DNA of 9,078 bases from an uncultured Clostridia bacterium (GCA_947588915.1 CANPZA010000060.1:1-9078), one strand, 5' to 3'; counted from the first letter of the stretch, positions 1 through 6,677 are shown. Notes: generated by a model not told the origin, from the letters alone. Numbers and translations are program-made.

Positions 1-194
1 GTATTGTCTCCCAATTTATATGCTGCTAATCCATGTGCAAATTCATGAAATGTAATTGCAATTAATACACCTGGAACTGTTAGAAGTAAGCCAAATAATT
101 CTGCTGGATTATTTATGTATTGTGCAACTGTAAAAAGCAATAATATTGCAATAATTATATATATTATTCTTCTATCAAATGAAAAATTAAACAT
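1..194 (-). CDS. Site-2 protease-like M50 family metallopeptidase, N-terminal part (cut by window edge)
   Basis: The first 64 or so residues are visible, starting MFNFSFDRR. A hydrophobic segment (about residues 10-22) is followed by a second one carrying HEFAHG, the HExxH zinc-binding and catalytic motif. HExxH inside a membrane segment close to the N-terminus is typical of short bacterial site-2 proteases (MEROPS M50B, YwhC/rhomboid-independent type), which cut substrates within or next to the membrane. The start is supported by AAAGGAG eight bases before the ATG and by a promoter at 232-260. It is separated from the upstream accessory cluster by a hairpin at 285-320, so it is probably transcribed independently. 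The C-terminal part, including the expected third zinc ligand (Asp), lies outside the window, so subfamily and substrate cannot be judged. The family call is fairly secure; the specific role is unknown. Confidence 0.85.
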   Translation of the reverse strand, partial: MFNFSFDRRIIYIIIAILLLFTVAQYINNPAELFGLLLTVPGVLIAITFHEFAHGLAAYKLGDN

Positions 195-231
195 TTATTT
201 TTCTCCTTTGCATGATTTTTTTACTTCGTTT

Positions 232-260
232 AATATATCATATTTTATTAAAAATTTCAA
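232..260 (-). promoter_or_regulatory. Predicted sigma-A promoter of the M50 protease gene
   Basis: Read on the minus strand, TTGAAA (255-260) and TATATT (232-237) are separated by exactly 17 bases, with TGA just before the -10 box. Each hexamer differs from consensus at one position. The predicted transcription start is about 30 bases before the ATG at 194, leaving room for the AAAGGAG ribosome binding site. Confidence 0.65.
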
Positions 261-284
261 TTATTTGTAATTAATTTTAAAAGT

Positions 285-320
285 AAAGAACAGAAGAAGA
301 ATAAATCTCAACTGTTCTTT
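285..320 (-). terminator. Probable terminator of the kinase-Fic cluster
   Basis: AAAGAACAG (285-293) and CTGTTCTTT (312-320) form a perfect 9-bp inverted repeat around an 18-base loop. It begins 5 bases after the stop codon of the 377-residue gene. On the minus strand the stem ends in TTT and is followed by ACTTTT, a modest T tract. The long loop makes it a less than ideal intrinsic terminator, but its position between two genes, with a new promoter just beyond, fits. Confidence 0.5.
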
Positions 321-325
321 GTTTC

Positions 326-1459
326 TTAATTTTTATAATTATATTGAAGAGTTCCTCCATCTCCTAATTCTGTATTAGAAAATGCTTGTAATCCAAAGCA
401 TTTTGTTCCATCTGTATTATATAGAACAATTGCTTTTTTATTATTATTTGAAGATGAATCTTGTGCGAAATTATAATTTTCTATTTTATATGTATATTTT
501 TCTGTTCCACTACTACTTTTTAATGTTACTGTTCCATCAGAATTTATTGTTAATGTTTCACCAGTAGCTCCTGCATCACCTACATAATTACCATATTTTA
601 TTGTGTAATTTCCAATTTTTATACCTTTTGTAGCTTCTTCAGCTGCTTTTTTTGCAGCTTCTTCTGCTCTTTTTCTATCTTCTTCATCTTTTTTTGCCTT
701 TTCTTGTTCTTGTCTTGTTTTTTCTTCAGCTTCTTTTGCTTCTTGACTTTTTATTTCTTCAACTTTTTTATTTGTTGTTTCTTTAGCAATTTCAATTTTT
801 TTACTTTCTTCTTCATATTTTGAAATTTTTTCTTTAAAAGTATCTTTCAATCCATTTTTTGATTGTAAATCTATGTCTGTTTTATCTAATTCAAGGTCTG
901 TTTCTACAAATTTTTCATCAAAATAGTTTTTACCATTTTCCTTTTTTTCTAACTGATCTTTTTGAAAATAGCTAAGTGTATTTTCACTTACATTAAAGTT
1001 TTGTACTACTAATTCTTTTGTTATATGATTATAGCTTTCATCACCATTTTCTTGTTTTTCCCATAAATACCAACCATATTCTTGTTTTTCTAAATCATAT
1101 AAATATTTTATATCATCTTGTGCATTTTCATTACTTTTATATGCTATTTTTTTTACTTCGTTTTGGTCATTTATTGTCATAATATTTGTTATTTTTCTAT
1201 CATTTTCTTCATATTCTACTATTAGTATTGGTTCTTCTGTTTCTTCTATTTTTAAAAATTCTAGCTTACTATTTTCTACATTTTTATATTTTCCTTCTTC
1301 AATATCTTTTTGTATTTTATCTAAATATTTATCTCCCCATGTAGTTCCTACAGTTTCTTGACTTTGTATATATTTATAACCAAAATATCCTACTATTGCA
1401 CTTACAATAATGACTAATAAAACAATTAAAATTATAATTCCTATTTTTTTATTTTTCAT
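326..1459 (-). CDS. Membrane-anchored Lys/Glu-rich protein of unknown function
   Basis: Not recognised by name. The 377-residue product starts with MKNKK and one strong hydrophobic helix (about residues 6-28), without a lipobox or clear signal peptidase site, so it is probably anchored with most of the chain outside the cell. Residues about 38-200 form an acidic mixed region with aromatic patches. Residues about 208-276 are almost only Lys, Glu, Ala, Gln and Arg and should form a long helix or coiled coil. From about residue 279 a Gly/Thr/Tyr/Asn-rich 99-residue C-terminal domain looks like a small beta fold. The layout suggests a stalk carrying a terminal domain. GAAAGG, which overlaps the last codons of the preceding gene, is the ribosome binding site. 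The 7-base gap to that gene indicates co-transcription with the Fic/kinase genes. It is the last gene before the hairpin at 285-320. A link to the upstream enzymes is inferred from position only. Confidence 0.8.
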   Translation of the reverse strand: MKNKKIGIIILIVLLVIIVSAIVGYFGYKYIQSQETVGTTWGDKYLDKIQKDIEEGKYKNVENSKLEFLKIEETEEPILIVEYEENDRKITNIMTINDQNEVKKIAYKSNENAQDDIKYLYDLEKQEYGWYLWEKQENGDESYNHITKELVVQNFNVSENTLSYFQKDQLEKKENGKNYFDEKFVETDLELDKTDIDLQSKNGLKDTFKEKISKYEEESKKIEIAKETTNKKVEEIKSQEAKEAEEKTRQEQEKAKKDEEDRKRAEEAAKKAAEEATKGIKIGNYTIKYGNYVGDAGATGETLTINSDGTVTLKSSSGTEKYTYKIENYNFAQDSSSNNNKKAIVLYNTDGTKCFGLQAFSNTELGDGGTLQYNYKN

Positions 1460-1466
1460 TTTTATT

Positions 1467-1781
1467 TTACCTTTCTATTTGTTTTTTATTTCTTTCTTTT
1501 AACCATTCTTGACATTTTCTTTTTGTTTCTTTTTTCTCATATGGAGTAAGAATTTCTATTGCTTCTTTTATAGGTATTATTCCTCTTATGACATCATCAG
1601 CTAATACTCTTATTCCACAAGACTGCCATCCTATTGAATTTGCATAGTTACTTGATATCCCTGTTTGTGCAACTTCCTCTTCTATTAATTCATTAGCTGC
1701 ATCCATTTCTGTATTGCTTCTTTCTATTAAGATATCAAAAATAATTTTCCTTACAATGTTAATAGATATTGTTTCACTCAT
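1467..1781 (-). CDS. Small soluble protein of unknown function next to fic
   Basis: Not recognised. The 104-residue product has no membrane segment or signal peptide. The N-terminal half is acidic and probably helical (residues about 8-38); a central stretch has Gly, Trp and Cys (NSIGWQSCGIR); the C-terminal tail (about 80-104) is Lys/Glu/Arg-rich. The piece DVIRGIIPIKEAIEIL vaguely recalls the x-G-x-I-x-x-x-E-A-I helix turn of VbhA-like Fic antitoxins, but no (S/T)xxxE(G/N) inhibitory motif is present. Its ribosome binding site AGGAG overlaps the stop codon of fic (TAGGAG), 12 bases before the ATG, which is somewhat long. Gaps are 15 bases to fic and 7 bases to the next gene, so it is almost certainly co-transcribed. 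A role as partner or regulator of the Fic protein is possible but rests on position. It is probably a real gene because of its length, ribosome binding site and packing. Confidence 0.75.
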   Translation of the reverse strand: MSETISINIVRKIIFDILIERSNTEMDAANELIEEEVAQTGISSNYANSIGWQSCGIRVLADDVIRGIIPIKEAIEILTPYEKKETKRKCQEWLKERNKKQIER

Positions 1782-1796
1782 ATATATTTTTTTCTC

Positions 1797-2633
1797 CTAT
1801 TTGCTATTAAATATTAAATTATCCAATTTATTTTGTTTATTGAGTAATAGATTTTCAAAAAATAATATCAAATATTTCTTATTTTCTTCAATTCCTTTTG
1901 AAATATTGCTATAATTTGCTCTAACTAATGCATTTCTAAAATATAAAGAATTATCTTTAAATAATTCATTATTAACAGTAAATCCTTTACTATTTAAGTA
2001 TTTTTGAATAAATAAAGCTATTGTTCTTGTGTTTCCTTCCCCAAAAGGATGTACCTGCCAGATATGTGCAGTAAATGTGCTTATTCTTTCTATTTTTTCT
2101 TTATCAGTTTTTTCTATATATTTTTGATTTGCTTCTTCTTCAAAATCATATTTTAAAGTTTCTTCTATCATGGAGTAATCAGCATATTGTACTGTTTCTC
2201 CATTTAATATTGGTTCTTTTTTTGTAATATTGTAATCCCTAAACTTTCCAATATATTTTTCATCAATTCCTATATCGATATTTTCAAATAGCTTTTTGTG
2301 AAATTGTTTTAATGTTAAGTAATTAAATGTAAAAGCTTTATCATTTAATATTTTTACTATTCTTAAGGATACTTCATCTGCCTGTTTTTCATCTTTATTT
2401 ATATGCTCTTTATCAATATTTTCATAATAATTTTTTACTTCTTCTTCAACAATTTCATAACTTTTTGTTCCAATTATATTTTCTGTTGCTAAATCTACTA
2501 TATATTTAGAAGGGGTAAGATTATCTACTGCTTGCAATCCAAATGCAATATTCCAGTTTAATTGGCGTTCTTTAGAGCTTTTAGTTTCACCAATTTTTTC
2601 ATATTTAATTTTATCTAAATAGTTTTTTTCCAT
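1797..2633 (-). CDS. fic: Fic/DOC family protein (putative AMP- or other NMP-transferase)
   Basis: Fic enzymes transfer a nucleotide moiety, usually AMP from ATP, to a hydroxyl side chain of a target protein. The 278-residue product carries HPFGEGNTRT at residues 195-204, with catalytic His195, Phe197, the acidic metal ligand Glu199, Asn201 and Arg203. The Fic flap region is around FRDYNITKKE (131-140), and the typical C-terminal FRNALVRANYSNISKGIE stretch is at 232-249. The motif differs from canonical HPFxxGNGRxxR: Thr replaces the second Gly, and the last Arg is Ala206. Residues about 25-70 align by eye with the VbhA antitoxin fold, but the inhibitory (S/T)xxxE(G/N) is degenerate (LQAVDN, 33-38). 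AAAGGAA lies about 8 bases before the ATG. It is 41 bases downstream of the HipA-like gene and 15 bases upstream of the 104-residue gene. The family is certain; target, nucleotide and toxin status are not known. Confidence 0.93.
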   Translation of the reverse strand: MEKNYLDKIKYEKIGETKSSKERQLNWNIAFGLQAVDNLTPSKYIVDLATENIIGTKSYEIVEEEVKNYYENIDKEHINKDEKQADEVSLRIVKILNDKAFTFNYLTLKQFHKKLFENIDIGIDEKYIGKFRDYNITKKEPILNGETVQYADYSMIEETLKYDFEEEANQKYIEKTDKEKIERISTFTAHIWQVHPFGEGNTRTIALFIQKYLNSKGFTVNNELFKDNSLYFRNALVRANYSNISKGIEENKKYLILFFENLLLNKQNKLDNLIFNSK

Positions 2634-2674
2634 GATTTTACTTTCCTTTTTAAAATATTTTCTCTAACTGGATA

Positions 2675-3565
2675 TTATTCATAGTAAATTTTATTTATTT
2701 TATTATAAACTTGTTTTATTATGTCATATCTTAATTTAATTATCTCTTTATAAAATTCTTTTCTTTCCTGTGCCATACAATCTATGTTATCAATAAAATT
2801 ATTAATTTTTTCAATATTAATTTTGGGATAAATTCTAAAAATAGCTTTATTACATTCTTCGTTATTCAAACTTCTAATATATGTCATATAATTAATCTTT
2901 TTTCCATTTTCTTTCATACATGAATAACAATTTATTGCTAAATTTTTCAATTCTTCTTCACTTAATTTTTTTATCTGTTCATCATCTAATAATGGATTTA
3001 AGCATGAACCACAATCATATATTGGTGAAAATGTTGCTTCACTACTTTTCACATTAACTAAAATACCCCAATTACCATTATGTCTGTGCGTATTTCCTAT
3101 TAAACTATCGATGATAAACATTTCCCAAAACTTTTCTTTTATATTATCATATAAAATGATATTAATTTGAGACATATTTTGCATTTCTTCTATAACTTCC
3201 ATAATATCAGATAATTCTGTTTCTATTTTTTTATCTGGATTTGCACTTAATGCTATATTTTCAAATTCATATAAAACATGATTGTCACCTGTAAAATCTT
3301 CACAGCCACATACGATTTTTTCTTTTCCATTATATACATAAGTTCCTAATATTGTATTTTGTGTTTCAAACCCTACCATTTTAAATATATTACTACCCAC
3401 GTATTCTGAAAATGCATTATTTATATATGATATATTTTTATTTTTTTCTCTTATTGGGTCTGGAAATTTTACTAAATATCTCATATCATTATAAATTAAT
3501 GTTTTCTTTTTTTCTGAACCTTTATAACTATTTAATTCTTCTGTTGCTTTTGAAAAATCTATCAT
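2675..3565 (-). CDS. HipA-like / CtkA-family protein kinase fold, with catalytic Asp replaced
   Basis: HipA-fold proteins are Ser/Thr kinases. HipA toxins phosphorylate glutamyl-tRNA synthetase in E. coli, and CtkA of Helicobacter is a secreted single-subunit relative. The 296-residue product has no separate HipA N-terminal subdomain, as in CtkA. YLVKFPDP (30-37) supplies the ATP-binding Lys33; SEYVGSNIFKMVGF (53-66) is the conserved helix; FIIDSLIGNTHRHNGNWGIL (150-169) is the catalytic loop; and SPIYDCGSCLNP (180-191) holds the metal-binding Asp184. Within the loop, the Asp expected in TDRHxxN is His160, while Asn165 is kept, so activity is doubtful. No HipB-like DNA-binding partner is adjacent. 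AGGAG lies 7 bases before the ATG. There is no clear terminator in the 145 bases after lysS and no strong promoter, so read-through from lysS is possible. The fic gene follows after 41 bases. The fold is well supported; function is inferred. Confidence 0.85.
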   Translation of the reverse strand: MIDFSKATEELNSYKGSEKKKTLIYNDMRYLVKFPDPIREKNKNISYINNAFSEYVGSNIFKMVGFETQNTILGTYVYNGKEKIVCGCEDFTGDNHVLYEFENIALSANPDKKIETELSDIMEVIEEMQNMSQINIILYDNIKEKFWEMFIIDSLIGNTHRHNGNWGILVNVKSSEATFSPIYDCGSCLNPLLDDEQIKKLSEEELKNLAINCYSCMKENGKKINYMTYIRSLNNEECNKAIFRIYPKINIEKINNFIDNIDCMAQERKEFYKEIIKLRYDIIKQVYNKINKIYYE

Positions 3566-3710
3566 ATTATATCTCCTAAATTAATATTTCTCTGCAATTG
3601 TTTTTCTCAATTTTTTTATGTATATTTTGTCCAAACATAAATATATTACTTGTTTTTTTAATTCCTGAATAATAAGTTGAACACCTTTACTATATCTTAT
3701 CTAATATTTT

Positions 3711-5222
3711 TTAATGGTCTGTAAGTGGTTTCATTGTTGGAAATAGCAACACATCTCTAATAGAGCTACTATCTGTTAATAACATTACTAGTCTATCTAT
3801 TCCAATTCCTAATCCACCAGTAGGGGGCATTCCAATCTCTAAAGCTTGAATAAAATCTTCATCCATCATTCCAGCTTCCTCGTCACCCGCTTCTCTTGCC
3901 TCTACTTGTTTTTTAAATCTTTCATATTGATCTATTGGATCATTTAATTCTGAAAAAGCATTTCCATATTCACGTCCTCCTATAAATGCCTCAAATCTTT
4001 CTGTTAGTCTTGGATCTTCCTTCTTTTTCTTTGCAAGTGGTGAAATTTCAATTGGATAATCATATATAAAAGTTGGCTGTATTAATGTTTTTTCTACATA
4101 TTCATCAAAAAATAAACTAATAATATCTCCTCTTGTTTCTTTAGTCTTATCTGGTATTTCTAATTTCTTTTCCTTTGCAAGTTTTACTGCCTCCTCATCC
4201 GAATTAATTTCATTAAAATCAATTCCTGTTACTTCTTTTATGGAATCAATCATACTGATTCTTTTCCATCCAGGTGCTAAATCTATATCTTGTCCTTGAT
4301 AATTTATTTTTGTAGTTCCACATACTTTAATAGCACATTTAGAAAATAATTCTTCTACCATATCCATCATATCATGATAATCTGCATATGCTTCATATAG
4401 TTCTATTGTAGTAAATTCTGGGTTATGGCGAATATCCATTCCCTCATTTCTAAATATTCTTCCCATTTCATATACTTTATCATATCCTCCAACAATTAAT
4501 CTTTTTAAGTTTAATTCTGTTGCTATTCTTAAATACATATCAATATTTAGGCTATTATGATGTGTTATAAAAGGCTTTGCTGTTGCTCCACCAGATATTG
4601 TATTTAACATTGGTGTGTCTACTTCTAGATATCCTTTTTCATCTAAAATTTTTCTAATTTCAGTAATTATTTTACTTCTCATTTCAAATGTTTTCTTTAC
4701 TTCGGGATTCATTATTAAATCTACATATCTTTGACGATAACGTAAATCAATATCTTTTAATCCATGAAACTTTTCTGGTAAAGGTCTTAAAGATTTAGAA
4801 AGTAATGTAACTTCTTTTGCATGTACTGAAATTTCTTCTGTTCTTGTTTTAAAAACAAATCCACTAATTCCAATTATATCTCCTATATCCCATGTTTTAA
4901 ATGCTTTATAACTTTCTTCACCTAAATCATTTATACTTACATAGCTTTGAATTTTTTCATCACTATCTTGGATTGTACAAAATGATGCTTTTCCCATAAT
5001 TCTTTTTGCTATTATTCTTCCAGCAACTGTTACATCTTTTTGTTCAAATTTATCATAATTTGATTTTATTTCCCCTGCTGTGTTTGTTCTATTAAATTTT
5101 GTTATTTCATATGGATCTTTTCCTTCTTTTTGTAGTTCTTCTAGTTTGTCCCTTCTAATTTTCATTAGATGATTAATATCTAACTCGTCTACATTATTGT
5201 TTTCTTGATTATTATTTTGCAT
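3711..5222 (-). CDS. lysS: Lysyl-tRNA synthetase, class II
   Basis: This cytoplasmic enzyme charges tRNA-Lys with lysine using ATP. The 503-residue length is normal for bacterial LysS. The N-terminal OB-fold anticodon-binding domain spans about residues 60-145 ([11 protein letters not shown], then KASFCTIQD). The class II catalytic domain follows, with the LysS signature [18 protein letters not shown] (153-170), motif 1 around 176-206 ending in the conserved Pro of VDTPML, motif 2 [18 protein letters not shown] (257-274) and motif 3 [12 protein letters not shown] (470-481). All the key residues checked are present and it looks fully functional. The start is supported by AAGGAGAG six bases before the ATG and a promoter at 5256-5284 giving a leader of under 30 bases, too short for a T-box or riboswitch. 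The gene downstream on the same strand is the HipA-like kinase; no terminator was found between them. Confidence 0.98.
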   Translation of the reverse strand: MQNNNQENNNVDELDINHLMKIRRDKLEELQKEGKDPYEITKFNRTNTAGEIKSNYDKFEQKDVTVAGRIIAKRIMGKASFCTIQDSDEKIQSYVSINDLGEESYKAFKTWDIGDIIGISGFVFKTRTEEISVHAKEVTLLSKSLRPLPEKFHGLKDIDLRYRQRYVDLIMNPEVKKTFEMRSKIITEIRKILDEKGYLEVDTPMLNTISGGATAKPFITHHNSLNIDMYLRIATELNLKRLIVGGYDKVYEMGRIFRNEGMDIRHNPEFTTIELYEAYADYHDMMDMVEELFSKCAIKVCGTTKINYQGQDIDLAPGWKRISMIDSIKEVTGIDFNEINSDEEAVKLAKEKKLEIPDKTKETRGDIISLFFDEYVEKTLIQPTFIYDYPIEISPLAKKKKEDPRLTERFEAFIGGREYGNAFSELNDPIDQYERFKKQVEAREAGDEEAGMMDEDFIQALEIGMPPTGGLGIGIDRLVMLLTDSSSIRDVLLFPTMKPLTDH

Positions 5223-5255
5223 TAAAATCTCTCCTTACATATTTTTACTTCATAT

Positions 5256-5284
5256 ATTATATAGCAAAAATTGGTAAAAGTAAA
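5256..5284 (-). promoter_or_regulatory. Predicted lysS promoter
   Basis: On the minus strand a perfect TATAAT (5256-5261) is preceded, after 17 bases, by TTTACT (5279-5284), four of six matches to the -35 consensus. Transcription would begin about 27 bases before the lysS ATG, just leaving room for AAGGAGAG. The strong -10 box and the spacing support the call; the -35 is only fair. Confidence 0.6.
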
Positions 5285-5372
5285 GTTGTAATGTAGAAAA
5301 GTATAAATTTTATCTAACCTTAATTATATAGCTTTAAATGATTTTTAAAATGATTTTTATTTTATTATTAAA

Positions 5373-5405
5373 AAAATGAGTTAGAATTAAATCTTAACTC
5401 ATTTT
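5373..5405 (-). terminator. Intrinsic terminator after the decayed gene and pilin locus
   Basis: AAAATGAGTTA (5373-5383) and TAACTCATTTT (5395-5405) form a perfect 11-bp stem with an 11-base loop. Read on the minus strand the stem runs into six T in total and then an AT-rich stretch. It starts 7 bases after the stop codon of the decayed gene and lies upstream of the lysS promoter, so it insulates lysS from the pilin unit. With four T on the other side it might also work weakly in the opposite direction. Confidence 0.75.
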
Positions 5406-5411
5406 AACATT

Positions 5412-5654
5412 TTATTTCAATTGAATATATGATTTTCCATGAGAATAATTATTAGAAGTATCTAATATAGTGGTACCGTTCCTTATATTCTTTCTTATCA
5501 TAAAGATTTCCTATATATTCTGATGTACTATAAAACGAACCATTAGGAGTTTTGAGGCATATCTTTCATTACCTACTTTGCAATATACCCACTTATCTAA
5601 ATTAACATGTTCACTATCTATTCCTATGTCATTACTATTTTGTTGTCCATTATT
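5412..5654 (-). pseudogene. Decayed, frameshifted gene remnant of unknown family
   Basis: No intact frame crosses this stretch, yet three consecutive minus-strand pieces read like one protein. Piece A (5654 to about 5553) includes DKWVYCKVGNERYAS; piece B (5553-5479) begins KTPNGSFYSTSEYIGNLY; piece C (5477-5412) ends SYIQLK and a TAA. A and C share one frame and B is in another, as expected from a lost base in the AAAA run near 5550-5553 and an extra base at 5478. Piece A begins right after an in-frame TAA (5655-5657) with no start codon or ribosome binding site, so the 5' end is missing or shifted again. A short possible continuation in another frame (ILKSEINKI, near 5650-5677) supports a further shift. 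The terminator at 5373-5405 follows directly. The family was not recognised; the Tyr/Asn/Gly/Ser-rich text would suit an extracellular domain. Assembly error is the alternative to true decay. Confidence 0.6.
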
Positions 5655-5688
5655 TTATTTATTTCACTTTTTAATATCTCAACTCAAT

Positions 5689-6468
5689 TTACATACCTAC
5701 GTCTATTGATTTAGGTTCAGACTGAATATCTCCATTAAAAATTTCAACTAGATAAATTCCTTTTTCCTTTATTTCAAAAGTTAAGCTATTGCTTGTTAAC
5801 CACAAATCATTATCTTCTATTTCATCTTCTATTTTATCTTTTAATATATACTTTACTTTCCACTTATTAATATATCCCGTTTCATATTCTATTTGAGATA
5901 TATTTACTTTCCATTTATCTTCTCCTTGTTGCGTAACTGAGACCTCAAATGTTGGCTTTCCATTATTTGGATTTTCAAATTCTACATTATATAAATTGTC
6001 TGGTAGTTGACTTAAAACATAGTAAACTTCTTCATCATATTTTAGACCATTACAACTTACAATGCTTCTTTTCTTTACATTAACAAAATAATCCTGTTCT
6101 ACTCCTTCAATTCCTAATTCTTTTATTAAATCTTTACTCCAATATTTATATCCACTACTATCTGTAATTCCAGATGCAGTTTCTGTAAATACTATTTCAG
6201 CTTGTCCTCCAAGATCTATGTTTCCTATATTTAAGATATCATTTCCAGAATAGGGTGTTCCATTTATATATATTGTCTCACCATCAAGATATTTTTGATA
6301 AATAGCATTTACTTGTGTTTGCATAATCTTCATTTCTGCTGTAAATGTTGCCAATTTAGATGACTGTATTACATCTATTCCAGTATAAGTAACTATTGAT
6401 GTTAATATTATCAACACCGTTACTGTTATTACTAATGCAACTAATGTTATTCCTTTTATTTTTTTCAT
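5689..6468 (-). CDS. Prepilin-type N-terminal motif protein (type IV pilin-like / type II secretion pseudopilin-like)
   Basis: The 259-residue product begins MKKIKGITLVALVITV, followed by a hydrophobic helix to about residue 27. This is the class III leader pattern cut by prepilin peptidase after Gly6, leaving Ile as residue 1 of the mature protein. Mature residue 5, normally Glu, is Ala (ITLVA), as in the KGITLxALVIT group often seen in Clostridia. Residues about 30-165 form the region after the helix, with the charged segment EMKIMQTQVNAIY. Residues about 170-259 look like an Ig-like beta domain (TFEVSVTQQGEDKWKV, GIYLVEIFNG). It probably sits in the membrane or is displayed on the surface. 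AGGAGG seven bases before the ATG fixes the start. It lies 58 bases after tRNA-Gln on the same strand with no clear promoter of its own. No pilus ATPase, platform protein or peptidase is in the window, so it may be an orphan. Confidence 0.8.
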   Translation of the reverse strand: MKKIKGITLVALVITVTVLIILTSIVTYTGIDVIQSSKLATFTAEMKIMQTQVNAIYQKYLDGETIYINGTPYSGNDILNIGNIDLGGQAEIVFTETASGITDSSGYKYWSKDLIKELGIEGVEQDYFVNVKKRSIVSCNGLKYDEEVYYVLSQLPDNLYNVEFENPNNGKPTFEVSVTQQGEDKWKVNISQIEYETGYINKWKVKYILKDKIEDEIEDNDLWLTSNSLTFEIKEKGIYLVEIFNGDIQSEPKSIDVGM

Positions 6469-6526
6469 TGGTTTCCCTCCTAAAAATATTATTTGTACAA
6501 TATCAATTTTTTATAATTTAATATTA

Positions 6527-6601
6527 TGGCTGGGGTACTGTGATTCGAACACAGGAATGTCGGAGTCAGAGTCCGATGCCTTACCACTTGGCGATACCCC
6601 A
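6527..6601 (-). tRNA. tRNA-Gln (anticodon CUG)
   Basis: The 75-base gene folds as a full cloverleaf on the minus strand. The acceptor TGGGGTA pairs perfectly with TACCCCA; the D arm is GCC-AAGTGGTAA-GGC; the anticodon stem is TCGGA/TCCGA with loop CTCTGAC (anticodon CTG, codon CAG); the T arm is CTGTG-TTCGAAT-CACAG; discriminator G and an encoded CCA end it. The U1-A72 pair is typical of glutamine tRNA. A promoter lies at 6620-6648, and the prepilin-like gene starts 58 bases downstream. Confidence 0.95.
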
Positions 6602-6619
6602 ATATTTTTAAGTGTCTTT

Positions 6620-6648
6620 ATCTTATCATATTTTATAAAAATTGTCGA
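6620..6648 (-). promoter_or_regulatory. Predicted promoter of tRNA-Gln
   Basis: On the minus strand TCGACA (6643-6648), five of six matches to TTGACA, is 17 bases from TAAGAT (6620-6625), four of six matches to TATAAT. The -10 box ends 18 bases before the tRNA 5' end. The prepilin-like gene may depend on this promoter too, since none is evident in its short upstream gap. Confidence 0.6.
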
Positions 6649-6677
6649 GCAATTTTAATATTTTTTTCATAATAATA

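Noticed and set aside
382..567. Plus-strand open frame opposite the 377-residue gene
   Set aside because: Its product is an improbable run of Leu, Phe and Tyr, caused by antisense reading of Lys/Asn-rich text; there is no ribosome binding site.
1714..1914. Plus-strand open frame spanning the junction of the fic and 104-residue genes
   Set aside because: It is antisense to two well-supported genes and has hydrophobic low-complexity content typical of shadow frames in AT-rich DNA.
3644..3680. Inverted repeat ACTTGTT/AATAAGT after lysS as a terminator
   Set aside because: It has one mismatch on the minus strand, a long loop and no T tract in the right place.
5223..5372. T-box leader before lysS
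   Set aside because: The predicted start of transcription leaves under 30 bases before the ATG, and no T-box sequence is seen.
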